Both the position numbers and the translations under genes were made by a program. From positions 1 to 16,090 of the forward strand of contig JAYRRR010000036.1 in the NCBI GenBank assembly GCA_041910015.1: 16,090 nt of DNA, given 5' to 3'. This DNA comes from RPQJ01 sp041910015. GTDB taxonomy: Bacteria; Pseudomonadota; Gammaproteobacteria; Steroidobacterales; Steroidobacteraceae. Of this stretch, positions 14,842 to 16,090 are shown piece after piece. How positions within the stretch are numbered: position 1 is the stretch's first letter; the number at the start of each line of letters is the position of its first letter. The notes under the pieces were generated by a model, which was not told where the DNA came from, ran no database searches, and worked only from the letters and a program-made list of their open reading frames with translations.

Positions 14842-16090
14842 ATGCGGCACTACCGCGCGGACGTCGACGGCCTGCGTGCCGTCGCCATCGTTCCGGTCGT
14901 GCTGTTCCACGCCGGGTGGCCGGCGTGCTCCGGCGGCTTCGTCGGGGTCGATGTCTTTTTCGTCATCTCCGGCTTCCTGATCACGGGCATCCTGCGGCAG
15001 GAAATCGGCGCCGGCACGTTCTCGATCGCACGGTTCTACGAGCGACGCATCCGGCGCCTGCTGCCGGCGCTGTTCACGGTGCTGCTCGTCACGACGGCGC
15101 TCGCGGCCTGGCTGCTGCTGCCGGGCGACCTGCTCGGCTACTGCCGCAGCCTGCTCGCCACCGTGTTCTTTTCGTCGAACTTCGTGTTCTGGCAGGACGC
15201 GGGATACTTCGCGCCCGTCGCCGACGAACTGCCGCTGCTGCACACGTGGTCGCTGGCGGTCGAGGAGCAGTTCTACATCCTGTTCCCGTGGTGCCTCGCG
15301 CTCGTCGCCACGCGTGCGCGCGGCCGCTACCTGCCTGCCGTCGCGCTGGTCACGATCGCGGCGTTCGCGCTGAACCTGGCCTGGACGCGCTACGCCGCCG
15401 AGGCCGCGTTCTACCTCGCGCCGGCGCGCGCCTGGGAGCTGGGCCTCGGCGCGCTGTTGTCGCTCGGTGCGCTGCCGCTGCTGCATCGTCGACGGGTCCG
15501 CGACCTGGTCGGGCTGGCCGGTGCCGCGGCCATCGCCTGGAGCGTGCTCACGTACTCGTCGTCGACGCCGTTTCCAGGCGTCGCCGCCCTGGTCCCGTGC
15601 CTCGGTGCCGCGGCGATCCTCTGGGCCGGAACCGGCGGCACCCACGCCGTGGGCGCCATGCTCGCGTGGCGCCCCTTCGTGCTGGTCGGTCTGGTGTCGT
15701 ATTCGCTGTACCTGTGGCATTGGCCGCTGCTCGCGCTGGCGCGTTACTTCGCCCTGCGGCCACTCACGGGCGTCGAGGCCACCGCCGTCGTGGTGCTGGC
15801 GGCCGTCGCCGCGGCCCTGTCGTGGCGTTACGTCGAGCGACCGTTTCGCGGCCGCAGCGGCCTGCTCGCGCGCCCGGCGCTGTTCGCGGCGACGCTGGCC
15901 GGCATGACTGCGTTTGCGGCGTTCGCGGGGATTGCGATCGCGGCCGCCGGCTGGCCGCAACGCCTCGACGCGGACACGCGGCGCCTGGTCGCGGCCGCGG
16001 ACGATCGACGCCCGCACGACTGGCGTTGCGGACAGCTCACGCCCGACGAACTTCGCCAGGGCCAAGCCTGCCGGCTCGGCGCGCCGCCGC
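14842..16090 (+). CDS. Acyltransferase-3 family membrane protein (3' partial)
   Basis: An integral membrane acyltransferase of the AT3 family (OafA/OatA-like), which typically O-acetylates cell-surface polysaccharide, LPS O-antigen or peptidoglycan. About 416 residues are present and the frame runs off the window. The N-terminus RADVDGLRAVAI gives the R-x10-H motif (R12, H23). DVFFVISGFLIT, FYERRIRRLLPAL and the SLAVEEQFYILFP motif (137-149) follow. About ten hydrophobic segments continue to roughly residue 370. The remaining 45 residues are hydrophilic and end in ACRLGAPP, as in family members that carry a C-terminal periplasmic SGNH domain, so such a domain probably follows. No clear ribosome site precedes the ATG. 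It could be read through from hemL, 48 bases upstream, as no terminator is seen. The acceptor molecule is unknown. Confidence 0.9.
   Translation, partial: MRHYRADVDGLRAVAIVPVVLFHAGWPACSGGFVGVDVFFVISGFLITGILRQEIGAGTFSIARFYERRIRRLLPALFTVLLVTTALAAWLLLPGDLLGYCRSLLATVFFSSNFVFWQDAGYFAPVADELPLLHTWSLAVEEQFYILFPWCLALVATRARGRYLPAVALVTIAAFALNLAWTRYAAEAAFYLAPARAWELGLGALLSLGALPLLHRRRVRDLVGLAGAAAIAWSVLTYSSSTPFPGVAALVPCLGAAAILWAGTGGTHAVGAMLAWRPFVLVGLVSYSLYLWHWPLLALARYFALRPLTGVEATAVVVLAAVAAALSWRYVERPFRGRSGLLARPALFAATLAGMTAFAAFAGIAIAAAGWPQRLDADTRRLVAAADDRRPHDWRCGQLTPDELRQGQACRLGAPP

Overview
This is a dense, very GC-rich window of chromosomal housekeeping genes. Both the gene content and the arrangement point to a high-GC proteobacterium, most likely betaproteobacterial or a related gammaproteobacterial lineage. 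The taxon is inferred from three things: the tkt-gap-pgk-pyk cluster, the metK/ahcY pair with an S-adenosylhomocysteine (SAH) riboswitch, and the strong G/C third-position bias. No mobile elements, tRNAs, rRNAs or CRISPR arrays are visible. The window does not contain an obvious new multi-gene system; the interesting material is at the level of regulation and gene starts.

Layout. (1) 1-403, plus strand: the 3' part of a Bcp/PrxQ peroxiredoxin. (2) 415-2505, minus strand: a two-gene unit of a MoxR-type AAA+ ATPase and a CoxE-like VWA protein. (3) 2618-8319, minus strand: a carbon-metabolism operon in the order tkt, gap, pgk, pyk, with short gaps and a one-base TGATG overlap between pgk and pyk. 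(4) 8504-11452, plus strand: metK, then ahcY preceded by its own promoter and a well-formed SAH riboswitch. (5) 11468-12130, minus strand: a SAM-dependent O-methyltransferase convergent with ahcY. (6) 12197-13063, plus strand: a CpdA-like phosphodiesterase, overlapping tail-to-tail with a minus-strand fluoride channel gene (crcB/fluC), whose complete reading frame seems to need a CTG start. (7) 13525-14793, plus strand: hemL. (8) 14842 to the window end: the N-terminal part of an acyltransferase-3 membrane protein.

How the genes work together. tkt, gap, pgk and pyk supply lower glycolysis/gluconeogenesis and the sugar rearrangements of the pentose phosphate (or Calvin) pathway. MetK makes S-adenosylmethionine, methyltransferases (one of them next door) turn it into SAH, and AhcY removes SAH. 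The riboswitch lets accumulating SAH switch on its own removal. hemL feeds tetrapyrrole synthesis from glutamate. The MoxR/VWA pair is probably a chaperone-like activation module for an unknown target.

Five intergenic regions (moxR, tkt, metK, ahcY, hemL) each carry an octamer of the form GCTAnnnT at a plausible -10 distance, which looks like the housekeeping promoter motif of this organism. Several very long antisense reading frames (up to 892 codons) are artefacts of the GC bias and are not annotated as genes.
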